DNA of 64,000 bases from Micromonospora parathelypteridis (GTDB lineage Bacteria; Actinomycetota; Actinomycetes; Mycobacteriales; Micromonosporaceae), in assembly GCF_014201145.1 (NCBI RefSeq), contig NZ_JACHDP010000001.1:682001-746000 (forward strand), given 5' to 3'. A program made the position numbers and the translations under genes. Within the stretch, counting starts at the first letter, position 1, and each line of letters starts with the position of its first letter. This document shows positions 16,822-25,000 of this stretch, piece by piece. Below the pieces are notes generated by a model. That model was not told the DNA's origin and did no database searches. It saw nothing but the letters and a program-made list of their open reading frames with translations.

Positions 16822-17819
16822 GCGTACGGGTTCCTCGCCTGGATGGCCCGGCTCACGATGTCGGCGACGTCGCGGTCGCCGAAGGACCGGGGAAGCGGAA
16901 GCCCCAGCGCGGTGAACAGACGACGTACCTGTTCCACGGAGGGCTCGTCGTCGAGCTTGACCTGCCCAGCAGCCTCGACCGGCACCCGTCGGCTCTGTTC
17001 ACGGCTGTACTGCAGCTCGATGTTGTAACGGTTGTAGTAGAGCTCCTGGTGGTCGATCCTCAGCGCCGGGGTCTGCGGATTTTCCTGGGTGATGATGACG
17101 CAGCTCGAGGAGAGGTCGTAGCGGAAGGTGGTCATCTGCGCGGAGACCCGGACGTCGATCGTGAGCAGACCGGAGCGCTGCCGGTGCCAGCAGGCGGCCA
17201 GCACTGTCGCGTAGGACTCCTTACGGGTGCGGTTGACGGTCCACTTCTCGCCTGGCCCGTCCGGGGCGAGACTGCGCCGGAACCGCGCGTACCGCTCGCA
17301 GACTTCCTCATCGGTCGGGTCGATGATCTCGATGGAGAAGTGCAGCGTGGCGTTACGCCGACGGGCGTGCTCCAGACACTCGGGCAGGGTGACCGCGCGG
17401 GTGTAGGTGCCGGTGCCGCCCTTGAAGTCCCACCGATCGGTGTGCCGGCGAGCCTCGGTCAGGGCCAGCCCGACCTCGCTGCCGTGCAGGACGCGGACCA
17501 TGGAGACACTGTCGATTGCCTCCCGAGTCCGGTTCAGCACCCCCTCCGGGCCGATGATTTCCTGCATCTGCGGCACGAGTTCGCTGAGCCGATCGCGGGT
17601 GTCCCGGACCACCTGCCGTACCTCGCGCTCGGCGGTTTCCCGGCGCAGCCGGTCGCGCAGCAGTGCCTGGGCGAGCAGACCGAGGATGAGCAGGATGGCG
17701 CTGTTGACCACGTCCTGGCTGACGCCGTTGTTGAGCCCGAGGATCGCGACGGTCAGCGCCAGGAGCAGCCCAATGAACGCGTCGAGATTCTTGAGGACCC
17801 AGGTCAGGAGGCGGGCCAT
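16818..17819 (-). CDS. Two-TM membrane-anchored protein of unknown function
   Basis: From ATG 17819 (GGGGG just upstream) the protein is 333 residues. Two membrane helices lie close together near the N-terminus (WVLKNLDAFIGLLLALTVAI and VVNSAILLILGLLAQALL). A basic/acidic helical stretch (about 55-100) follows, then a large cytoplasmic part with RVLHGSEVGLAL, WDFKGGTGTYTRAVTLPECL and IEIIDPTDEEVCERYARFR. I do not recognise the soluble domain. The build resembles two-TM effectors of nucleotide-signalling defence systems, but that is only an analogy. It is the first gene of an operon with the cupin-like and IMPase genes, and an inverted repeat at 17848-17873 sits just upstream. Confidence 0.72.
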   Translation of the reverse strand: MARLLTWVLKNLDAFIGLLLALTVAILGLNNGVSQDVVNSAILLILGLLAQALLRDRLRRETAEREVRQVVRDTRDRLSELVPQMQEIIGPEGVLNRTREAIDSVSMVRVLHGSEVGLALTEARRHTDRWDFKGGTGTYTRAVTLPECLEHARRRNATLHFSIEIIDPTDEEVCERYARFRRSLAPDGPGEKWTVNRTRKESYATVLAACWHRQRSGLLTIDVRVSAQMTTFRYDLSSSCVIITQENPQTPALRIDHQELYYNRYNIELQYSREQSRRVPVEAAGQVKLDDEPSVEQVRRLFTALGLPLPRSFGDRDVADIVSRAIQARNPYA

Positions 17820-17847
17820 GACATTCCCCCGTGGATGACGGAAGCTC

Positions 17848-17873
17848 CATGATAGCCCTATGTCAATATCATG
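17848..17873. promoter_or_regulatory. Inverted repeat and TTGACA box upstream of the two-TM operon
   Basis: Perfect 7-base arms CATGATA (17848-17854) and TATCATG (17867-17873) are separated by 12 bases. On the minus strand a TTGACA box (17861-17866) lies inside the spacer and points towards the two-TM gene, whose ATG is at 17819. The patch is AT-rich in a GC-rich region and lies in the 55 bases between the methyltransferase stop and the operon start. It looks like an operator laid over a promoter; a matching -10 is not obvious. Confidence 0.5.
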
Positions 17874-17874
17874 A

Positions 17875-18666
17875 TTACGCGTTGTTCCGGAACCCCGCAT
17901 CCTGAGACGAATAAGGCTCGCCCAGCCGTCGAGCGGCGCAGATCAGCGACCCGCCGAGCCCCGGCGCGACCCGAGCAAGCAACCGGGAGGTGATCCAGCG
18001 CCCGCCGGGCAGCCGCCACCCCACGTGGTTGGACCGCAGCGCCAGCGGCGCGAACCCGGCTCCGCGCAGCACCCGTCGCAGCAGCGACGCGGTGAACGGA
18101 CGGATGTGCAACCAGAGGTACGGGTGCAGCGGATCGACCTGGCGGGGCGCGCGGCCGGCGAGGAACATCAGCCGATCCTGAATGGTCGCCAGGTTCGGGG
18201 TGGTGAGCACCAGCAACCCGCCCGGGGCAAGGACCCGATGACACTCCCGCAGCAGCGCCACCGGGTCGAAGACGTGCTCGATCAGCTCCCCGGTCAGCAG
18301 CCCGGCGAAGCTGCCGGCGCGAAACGGCAGGCCACGAGTGGCGTCCAGGCAGACCGGTAGCGCCCGACCGGCAGCGGCCCCACGGGCCGCGCCCAGCGCG
18401 GCCTCGGCCATGTCCGCCACCACGAGCGGCACGGGCAACTCCGCCGGGTCGACCATGCTGCACGGTCCGCAGCCCAGCTCCAACACCGGGCCGCCCCCGA
18501 GGACGTCGTCGACCATCAGCCGGGCCGCGACCGCCCGGCGGACCCGGTGGTACGGGTCGTCGACGTACCCGTTGACCAACACGCCGTCGTGGTAACTGCG
18601 CCGGTTGGCGCGCCGGCCGTGCGCCTGCGCGCCGCCCGACGCGGCCCCGGTCCGTGGCTCGGCCAT
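17875..18666 (-). CDS. Class I SAM-dependent methyltransferase
   Basis: The 263-residue protein has the Methyltransf_11 pattern: motif I VLELGCGPCSMVDP, acidic residue VVADMAEAAL, SFAGLLTGELIEHVFDP for motif IV, and HRVLAPGGLLVLTTPN for the post-motif. The C-terminal half (DPLHPYLWLHIRPFT, LLRRVLRGAGF) resembles methyltransferases that act on lipid-linked or sugar substrates. I chose ATG 18666 (GGGGTG upstream) over the longer open frame to 18726. It lies 55 bases before the two-TM operon on the same strand but has the inverted repeat in between, so the two may be transcribed apart. Confidence 0.85.
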   Translation of the reverse strand: MAEPRTGAASGGAQAHGRRANRRSYHDGVLVNGYVDDPYHRVRRAVAARLMVDDVLGGGPVLELGCGPCSMVDPAELPVPLVVADMAEAALGAARGAAAGRALPVCLDATRGLPFRAGSFAGLLTGELIEHVFDPVALLRECHRVLAPGGLLVLTTPNLATIQDRLMFLAGRAPRQVDPLHPYLWLHIRPFTASLLRRVLRGAGFAPLALRSNHVGWRLPGGRWITSRLLARVAPGLGGSLICAARRLGEPYSSQDAGFRNNA

Positions 18667-18831
18667 CGCACCCCCCACCGCGGGCGCCGCCTCCGGCGAC
18701 GGCGACCGCCTCCAGCCTCGCACCATCCGGGGTCGCTCAGCTCGATGGAGGCCCGAACGGATCCGCGCCGGTCGCCGCGACGGAGCACGGACGGAGGCCC
18801 GCCCGTGCTCCGCGGCTCGGAGGTCGACACT

Positions 18832-19959
18832 CTAGTTCGGTGGCGCCTCGTCAGTGGTCTTCTGCTCCAGGACGACGCTGTAGCCGAGGAGGCTTCCAGC
18901 TTCGAGCCTGGCTGTCGTGCCCTCCGGGCGCAGAACGCGCGACTCCTCGCCCAGTGCGCGCCCGGTCGCGGAGTCGACCACGAAGCGATGCTCGATCGAG
19001 CCGGTGGCGGCACTCACCGACGTGAACGCGAAGCCTTGGCCCATGCGCCCTCGCTGGTCGGCCACGTCGCCCAGCGAACGCACGCCGGGCAGGGTCGCGA
19101 TCAGGCGGAAGGCCGCCGCACGCACGGGACCGCTGACCGGGATCTCGGCGATCAGGTTGGACGCGACGTCCAGCAGCCACTGCTCCCGGTCGGTGGGCAT
19201 GTCACCACCGCCGCCGTCGAAGTGCTTGAGCAACGCGGTCCGCAGGGCCGCCGGGTCCGCCGGGAGCTTCTCGAGATCGCGTACGGAGATGTTCGTGGTG
19301 CCGAAGGCGTAGACGCCCGCGCCGTCCGACGAGGAGCTGCGCCGCGGCCCACCGGAGATGCTGACGGGTGAGCCGGGGCCGACCTCGCCGGTCGGCAGCG
19401 GCTTGCCGACCATCACCTGCTCCGGGGATCCCGCGGCGCGCCAGGCGGCGGCATCTGCGGGCGTCAGCGGAGTCATGCCGAGGTTCTGAGAAATCACCCG
19501 GGTGGGTTCCTTCCCGGAGCGGGACAACCAGGTCTCGTCCGACGATCGGGTCGTCATCTCGTACGTCGAGGTGCCGGAACCGACGGTGAGCACCGACCCG
19601 CTCTCCGCCCGGACGACCAGATACCTGCCGGTGCCGGAGGCATCCTGGCTGCTGCGCTCGGCGGCCGCCAGCAGGATCTGGGACGCGGTCAGCGGGCGTA
19701 CCGCCTCGGCGGACGTCCCGGACCCGCCGGGCGTCGGCGCCGAGCCGCCCGGGTCGATCGCGAACACAGCGACCGCGGCGACGGCGGCGGCAGCGAGTCC
19801 CCCGGCCGGGATCAGCGCGGCGGCCCGGAAACGTCGTGCACGGCGCACGGGAGCATTCACGTCCGTCAGGGCAATGGGCAATGGTGCCGTTCCGGGCGGG
19901 TCCAACCGCGCCGGCCGCGCGTCGGCGAGAGACTTCATGACATCGGGGTGATTCTTCAT
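18832..19959 (-). CDS. CU044_5270-type membrane protein paired with an ECF sigma factor
   Basis: The 375-residue protein has a short cytoplasmic N-terminus, one membrane helix (ALIPAGGLAAAAVAAVAVFAI, about 48-68) and a large outside domain. This matches the actinobacterial CU044_5270 family, which is nearly always encoded next to a sigma-70-like gene. ATG 19959 overlaps the stop of the sigma factor by four bases, so the two are translationally coupled. It probably senses an envelope signal and may hold the sigma factor inactive, but the N-terminal part shows no classical zinc anti-sigma motif. That role is inferred from pairing and topology. Confidence 0.82.
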   Translation of the reverse strand: MKNHPDVMKSLADARPARLDPPGTAPLPIALTDVNAPVRRARRFRAAALIPAGGLAAAAVAAVAVFAIDPGGSAPTPGGSGTSAEAVRPLTASQILLAAAERSSQDASGTGRYLVVRAESGSVLTVGSGTSTYEMTTRSSDETWLSRSGKEPTRVISQNLGMTPLTPADAAAWRAAGSPEQVMVGKPLPTGEVGPGSPVSISGGPRRSSSSDGAGVYAFGTTNISVRDLEKLPADPAALRTALLKHFDGGGGDMPTDREQWLLDVASNLIAEIPVSGPVRAAAFRLIATLPGVRSLGDVADQRGRMGQGFAFTSVSAATGSIEHRFVVDSATGRALGEESRVLRPEGTTARLEAGSLLGYSVVLEQKTTDEAPPN

Positions 19960-20540
19960 CGGCTCGGCTCCTTGGTGACGACCGGCTTCGTGACGGCCGG
20001 CTCGGTGATGTTCGGCTTCGTGGAACGGGACGTGGCGGCCGCCGGCTCCCCCGCGGCTGCGACCGCACGGGTGAGGCGGTTGCGGGCTCGGTGCAGGCGC
20101 ACGAGGAACGCCGGGGCGGAACAGTTCACGACTCGGGCCGCCGCACGGGGCGAGAGCCCGTCCCAGGCGGTCAGGGTCAGCACTTCCCGGTCGTTCTCGG
20201 ACAGCCCGGCGAGCGCCGTCAGGATCGCCGATCGTTCGGCGACGCCGTCGGCGACATCGGGCGCGTCGGCTACCCACGCCAGCATCTCGGCGGCGATGGC
20301 ACGTTGCCGTTCCTCGTCGCGATACCGCTCGCGGATCACGTTGCGCGCGACGCCGAGCAGCCACGGCAGCGCCGCTGCTCTGGGCATCTGCGCGAAGCGC
20401 CGCCACGCGACGAGAAACGTCTCGGCCACGACCTCGTCCGCGAGCGACCTGCCGGCGCGGGCGACGGCGTAGGCGTAGACGCGTCCGCGGGTGTCGGCGT
20501 ACAGCGCGGTGAACTCCTGTGCAGTCTCAGGGTCTGCCAC
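19956..20540 (-). CDS. ECF-type RNA polymerase sigma factor
   Basis: The 194-residue protein has region 2 at about 5-75 (EFTALYADTRGRVYAYAVAR, LADEVVAETFLVAWRRF) and region 4 at about 105-160 (LSENDREVLTLTAWDGLSPRAAARVVNCSAPAF, RLHRARNRL). A Thr/Pro/Lys-rich tail follows with short near-repeats (TKPNITEP, AVTKPVVTK). The GTG start at 20540 has AAGGA about ten bases upstream. It is coupled to the CU044_5270-type gene and divergent from the WxL-like gene, from which it is separated by 196 bases, so it could control the surface locus. Confidence 0.9.
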   Translation of the reverse strand: MADPETAQEFTALYADTRGRVYAYAVARAGRSLADEVVAETFLVAWRRFAQMPRAAALPWLLGVARNVIRERYRDEERQRAIAAEMLAWVADAPDVADGVAERSAILTALAGLSENDREVLTLTAWDGLSPRAAARVVNCSAPAFLVRLHRARNRLTRAVAAAGEPAAATSRSTKPNITEPAVTKPVVTKEPSR

Positions 20541-20560
20541 TGATGAGCCGTCCTTAGTGA

Positions 20561-20576
20561 AGGTGTTCTGTCACCT
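20561..20576. promoter_or_regulatory. Short inverted repeat upstream of the sigma gene
   Basis: AGGTG (20561-20565) and CACCT (20572-20576) form a six-base-spaced inverted repeat about 20 bases upstream of the sigma factor start, in the divergent region shared with the WxL-like gene. It may be an operator or part of a promoter. The arms are short and chance is possible. Confidence 0.25.
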
Positions 20577-20736
20577 GGGAATGCGTCGGGAAGCGGATTT
20601 CTTACCGGCGAACTCGGAATCACCGCTTCGCCCTTCCGCCCGCCGGCGGTGGATAGACCGATATGCCCGCTTTGCGAGTGGGCGGAGTATGCAGCCGCTA
20701 CGCTCGGTGCGAGCAAAGACAGCGGACTGGGACGTG

Positions 20737-21297
20737 ATGGCGGGCATGAGTATGCGTAGGTCATTCGAATTGACCGTGGCGATCGGAGCGGCGTGTCTTG
20801 TGGGTCTTCCCACCCCCGCCCGCGCCGACAGCACCGGCGACGTCACGGCCACCGTCGTCGTCGTCGGCGGCGAACTCTCCATCATCACGCCGGCGAGCGC
20901 ATTTCTTGGTCAGGGCTCACCCGACGGGGGTGTCACCGGTCAACTCGGCACGGTCACCGTCATCGACGATCGTGCGCAACTCGCGGCGACCTGGGTGGCG
21001 ACCGTGACCGCAACCGACTTCACCACCGGCGGCGCGACGCCGGAGGAGACGATCCCGGCCAGCACGATCGAGTACTGGTCGGGGCCAGCTACCCAGAACG
21101 TCGGCACGGGCGTCCTCGTGCCGGGTCAACCCACCGCGGCCGAGGCGGTGTCACTCGCCGTACGGCAGACGGCGTTCAGCAGGACCACCGGCGACGGGCT
21201 GAACAGCGCCAGCTGGAACCCCACCCTGACCCTCGAGTTGTCACCGTCCACGGTGGTCGGCGACTACACCGGAACGGTCACCCACTCGGTCGCCTGA
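20737..21297 (+). CDS. Small secreted WxL-like surface protein
   Basis: About 186 residues from ATG 20737 (ATG 20746 and 20752 also fit). A signal peptide ends near PTPARADS. The mature part is Thr/Val/Gly-rich beta protein with TWVATVTATDFTTGG and, at the end, SASWNPTLTLELSP followed by GDYTGTVTHSVA. Tryptophan-containing strands with a final Y-x-(A/G)-T strand are what WxL domains of Firmicutes surface proteins look like; WxL domains bind peptidoglycan non-covalently. The assignment is by pattern. It is convergent with the DUF11 anchor gene, sharing the hairpin at 21322-21351. Confidence 0.72.
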   Translation: MAGMSMRRSFELTVAIGAACLVGLPTPARADSTGDVTATVVVVGGELSIITPASAFLGQGSPDGGVTGQLGTVTVIDDRAQLAATWVATVTATDFTTGGATPEETIPASTIEYWSGPATQNVGTGVLVPGQPTAAEAVSLAVRQTAFSRTTGDGLNSASWNPTLTLELSPSTVVGDYTGTVTHSVA

Positions 21298-21321
21298 TCG
21301 GCACCGTACGCCAGCCCCAGG

Positions 21322-21351
21322 CCCGGTGGCCGCAGCTCGGCGGCCACCGGG
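21322..21351. terminator. Bidirectional hairpin terminator
   Basis: Perfect 12-base arms CCCGGTGGCCGC (21322-21333) and GCGGCCACCGGG (21340-21351) with a six-base loop lie between the stops of the WxL-like gene and the convergent DUF11 anchor gene. There is no T-run, as is common for actinobacterial hairpins. Confidence 0.75.
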
Positions 21352-21364
21352 GCAGGACGCCCGC

Positions 21365-22066
21365 TCAATCCAGACTGACCGCGCCGGCCATCCGGTCGGT
21401 GTTCTCGGTCGGGCGGGACGCCGGGTGGGCGTGCGCGGGTACGACCCGACGCCGCCGGTAGCGGCGGAGCAGGGCGAACGCCCCCAGGCCGATGATGAGC
21501 AGCGCCGCCGCCGCACCCGCGTACCAGACCCAGGAGGTGCCGGTGTCCTCGGCGACCGGGGCGACAGCGCCGGCCGGGAGCAGATCGGAGTGGGTCGCGC
21601 AGACGAGTGGCTTCGTACCACCCTTGGCGGTGGCACAGGCAACAGTGGCGAGTCGCAACAGATCCTTCGGCGTCTCACCGACCCGGGCCACGGTGGTGAA
21701 GGTCGACTCCTGACCCACCTTGAGATCGGTGGCCCAGGTGACCGCGCCGTCGCGGGCTTTGCCCCCGCGGTCGGCGGAGACGAGGGTCAACCCGGTCGGC
21801 AGGCTCTGCGAGACCTTGACGTCGGCCACCGTGCTGGCGCCGAGATTGCGGACGGTGAGCCGGTAGGTCAACTCGTCGCCAGCGGCGACGGCCGTCCGGC
21901 CGTCGTCCACCGTGATGCTGAGCAGCGGCCCGTCCGGCGAGGCGGATGGCTTCGGGGCCGACGCGTGCGACTTCGGCGTCGGGGCCGCCGCCTGCGCCGG
22001 GGAGACCGCCGGCCCGGCCAGCACCCAGGCGGCCAGTACGGTCGCCAGGACAGGGATCCTTCGCAT
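21365..22066 (-). CDS. Membrane-anchored DUF11 surface protein
   Basis: The 233-residue protein has a signal peptide (about 1-27, ending VSPAQAAAP), a Pro/Ser/Lys linker, one DUF11-type Ig-like domain (about 47-160; GDELTYRLTVRNLGASTVADV), a membrane helix (WYAGAAAALLIIGLGAFALL, about 181-201) and a basic tail RRYRRRR. The stop-transfer with basic tail is like a sortase-type anchor, but I see no LPxTG before it. Its start lies 16 bases after the stop of the giant adhesin gene on the same strand, so it is the last gene of that operon and may help hold the adhesin at the surface. Confidence 0.83.
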   Translation of the reverse strand: MRRIPVLATVLAAWVLAGPAVSPAQAAAPTPKSHASAPKPSASPDGPLLSITVDDGRTAVAAGDELTYRLTVRNLGASTVADVKVSQSLPTGLTLVSADRGGKARDGAVTWATDLKVGQESTFTTVARVGETPKDLLRLATVACATAKGGTKPLVCATHSDLLPAGAVAPVAEDTGTSWVWYAGAAAALLIIGLGAFALLRRYRRRRVVPAHAHPASRPTENTDRMAGAVSLD

Positions 22067-22082
22067 GATGCTCCTCCGGCTG

Positions 22083-25000
22083 TTACTCGGTAATCGCCAC
22101 GTATTCCAACGTCGCGGAGTACTCGTCGGCTACGACCGCGGGGATGCTGACCTCGTAGTCGTTGCCGATCGCGTCCCCGCCAGGTGCCGAGGGCCCGGAC
22201 TGGCGGTGCACCACCACCGGCGTCACATCGGAGAGTTCCCGGAAGACGCTGGTACCGCTCTCCCGCACCCGCAGGTTCTCGATCGGAATCGTGTACGGGT
22301 TCTCGGGATTCGCACCCACCAGTTCGGGCGCCAGCCCGCGCACCGTCACGGCGTACCCGGTGGGACTGTTGGTGGTGACGGTCATCGTGACCGCCTCCGG
22401 CTGGCCGACCACCTGCTGGGGCCTGCCGGTCAGGGTGAACCCGACCGGCAGGCCGGACAGCGTGATCGACTGGGCGGCCACGACGACCGTCGCGGTGCAT
22501 TCCGCGCTGCCCCCACCCGCCGGGCAGGTGTTGCCGAGGGTGGTGGAGGCCGCGGTGTTGACCAGGCTCCCGTCGCCGGACACCGGCTGGTTGACGGCGA
22601 CGCTGTAGGTGATCGCGGCGGTGGCACCGATCGGCAGGTCACCGGTCCAGGTGAGCACCGGGGCGGTGTAGGACAGCACGCCCGTGGTGGTCACGGCGTC
22701 ACCGGCGTAGACGGCGTCGTCGAGGACGTCCACGAGCGAGTCGGTGACCGTGGCGCCGCTGTAGGGCGACTGCCCGCTGTTGGTGATCAGCACCGAGTAC
22801 CGCACGGTCCCGCCGGCGACGACCGTGCCGGTGTCGGCGGTCTTGGTGATGCTCAGTTCGGGGATCCGGACCGCGACCGTGGCGGTGCAGGCCGGTGATC
22901 CCGGACAGTCGGCGCCCACGGTGCTGGAGCTGACGGTGTTCACCAGACTCCGATCCCCGCTGTCCGGGAAGTTGACCGTGACCGAGTAGGTGATCACCGC
23001 GACCGCCGCGACCGGGAGATCACCGGTCCAGGTCAGCACCGGCGTCGCGTACGAGACCACGCCGGAGTTGGCGGTGGCATCCGCGTTGTAGACGGCGTCG
23101 TCGAGCACTCCGGTGAGCGAGTCCGCGAGGGTCGCACCGGTGTACGGCGACTGTCCGGTGTTGGTGACCGTGATCGTGTACGTGACCGTGCCGCCGGCGG
23201 TGACGGTGGCGGTGTCCGCGGTCTTGGTGATGCCCAGCCCGGGGATCAGGATGGCGACGCGGACGCTGCACCGCGGGTCGATGCTGCCCACTGCGCAGTT
23301 CGAGGCCGGTGCGTCGGAGCTGACCGTGTTGGCCATGATGCGACCGGTCGTCTGGCCGCCGCTGACCGTCACCGTATAACTGATCGTCACGGCGGTGCCA
23401 ACCGGTAGGTCACCGCGCCAGGTCAGCACCGGAGCCGTGTACGAGACCACCCCGGAACTGGAGGTGGCGTCGGCGTTGTAGACCGCGTCACCGAGCAGGC
23501 CGGCGAGCGAGTCGGTGATCGTCGTGTCGACGTACCCCGTCTCGCCGGTGTTCGTGGCGGTGATGGTGTACGTGACGGTGCCGCCCGGCGTGATGGTCGG
23601 GTTGTCCGCGGTCTTGTCGATGGCAAGGCCGGGCAGCAGCACGGCGACCGTCACGGTGCAGGCGGGTCCGGGCGCGGCGGTCGAGCAGTTGCTGCCGGGC
23701 GCGTCGGTAGTGATGGTGCTGGCCAGGGTCCGGTTGCCGGTGTCCGGGTTGTTGACCGTGACCGTGCCGGTGATGACGATGACGCCGCCGACCGGGATGT
23801 CGCCGATCCAGGTCACGTCGGCGCCGACCACGGTCAGGGTGCCGGAGCTGGCGACCTGGTCCCCGTTGGGCCGGGCGTCATCAAAGACGTTCGAGGCGTC
23901 GGTCACGACCCGGATGCCGACGTACGGGGTCGGCCCGGTGTTGGTGAAGGTGGCGGTGAACCGGACGACGCTGCCGGGCGTGGTGGTGGCCACGTCGGCG
24001 ACGTTGGTGATGCTGAACGCCGGAATGAGCACGGTGACGGTGACGGTGCAGCCCGGGTCGGTTCCCCCGGCCGGGCAGTTGCTGCCCGGCGTGGTGGAGG
24101 TGACGGCGTTGGTCATGCTCCGGTCGCCGTCGGAGGGGTTGTGCACCGCGACCGAGTAGGTGATCACGGCGCTGCCGCCGACAGCGAGGTCACCGGTCCA
24201 GGTCAGGGTTGGCGCGGTGTACGACACCACGCCACCGGTGGCCACCGCGTCGTTGTTGAAGGTGGCATCGTCGAGCACGGCGGCGAGGCTGTCGCTCAGG
24301 GTGGCCCCGGTGTAGTCGGTCTGGCCGCTGTTGGTGACGGTGATGGTGTAGCCCACCGTTCCACCCGGGGTGGTGGTGCCGACGTTGGCGTGCTTGCTGA
24401 TGCTCAGGGCCGGCAGCAGCACCTGGACGGTCGCCGTGCAGGCCGGGTCGGAGCCGCCGGACGGGCAGTTGTTGCCGGCGGCGGTGGAGCTCACCGTGTT
24501 GACCAGGACGTTCCCGCCGGTCTGCGGATCGTCGGCGGTGATGGTGTAGGTGATGGTCACCGACCCGTCGATCGCCAGGTCACCGGTCCAGCTGAGGACC
24601 GGCGCTGCGTAGGAGACGACGCCCGAACTGGCGACGGCGTCGCCGTTGTAGGTGGCGTCGTCGAGCAGGCCGGCCAGGTTGTCGGTGACGGTGGCACCGT
24701 TGTACGGGGTCTCGCCGACGTTGGTGACGGTGATCGTGTAGCCGACGACGCCGCCGGGGACGGTGCTGGCCCGGTCCGCGGTCTTGAGCACGGTCAGCGC
24801 CGGGACGAGGATGGTGACCGTCGCCGTGCACGCCGGGTCGGTGCCGCCCGTCTGACAGTTGTTGCCGGGTGCGGTGGAGGTGACCACCGAGGTCATGATC
24901 CGGTTGCCGGTGTCGGGGTTGCGCACCGTGAACGAGCGGGTGATGGTGACCGAGGCGCCGACCGGCAGGTCACCGGTCCACCGGATCGACGACGTGTTGG

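Noticed and set aside
19960..20406. N-terminal extension of the CU044_5270-type frame
   Set aside because: It overlaps the sigma factor gene in another frame; the ATGA overlap at 19956-19959 is the natural start.
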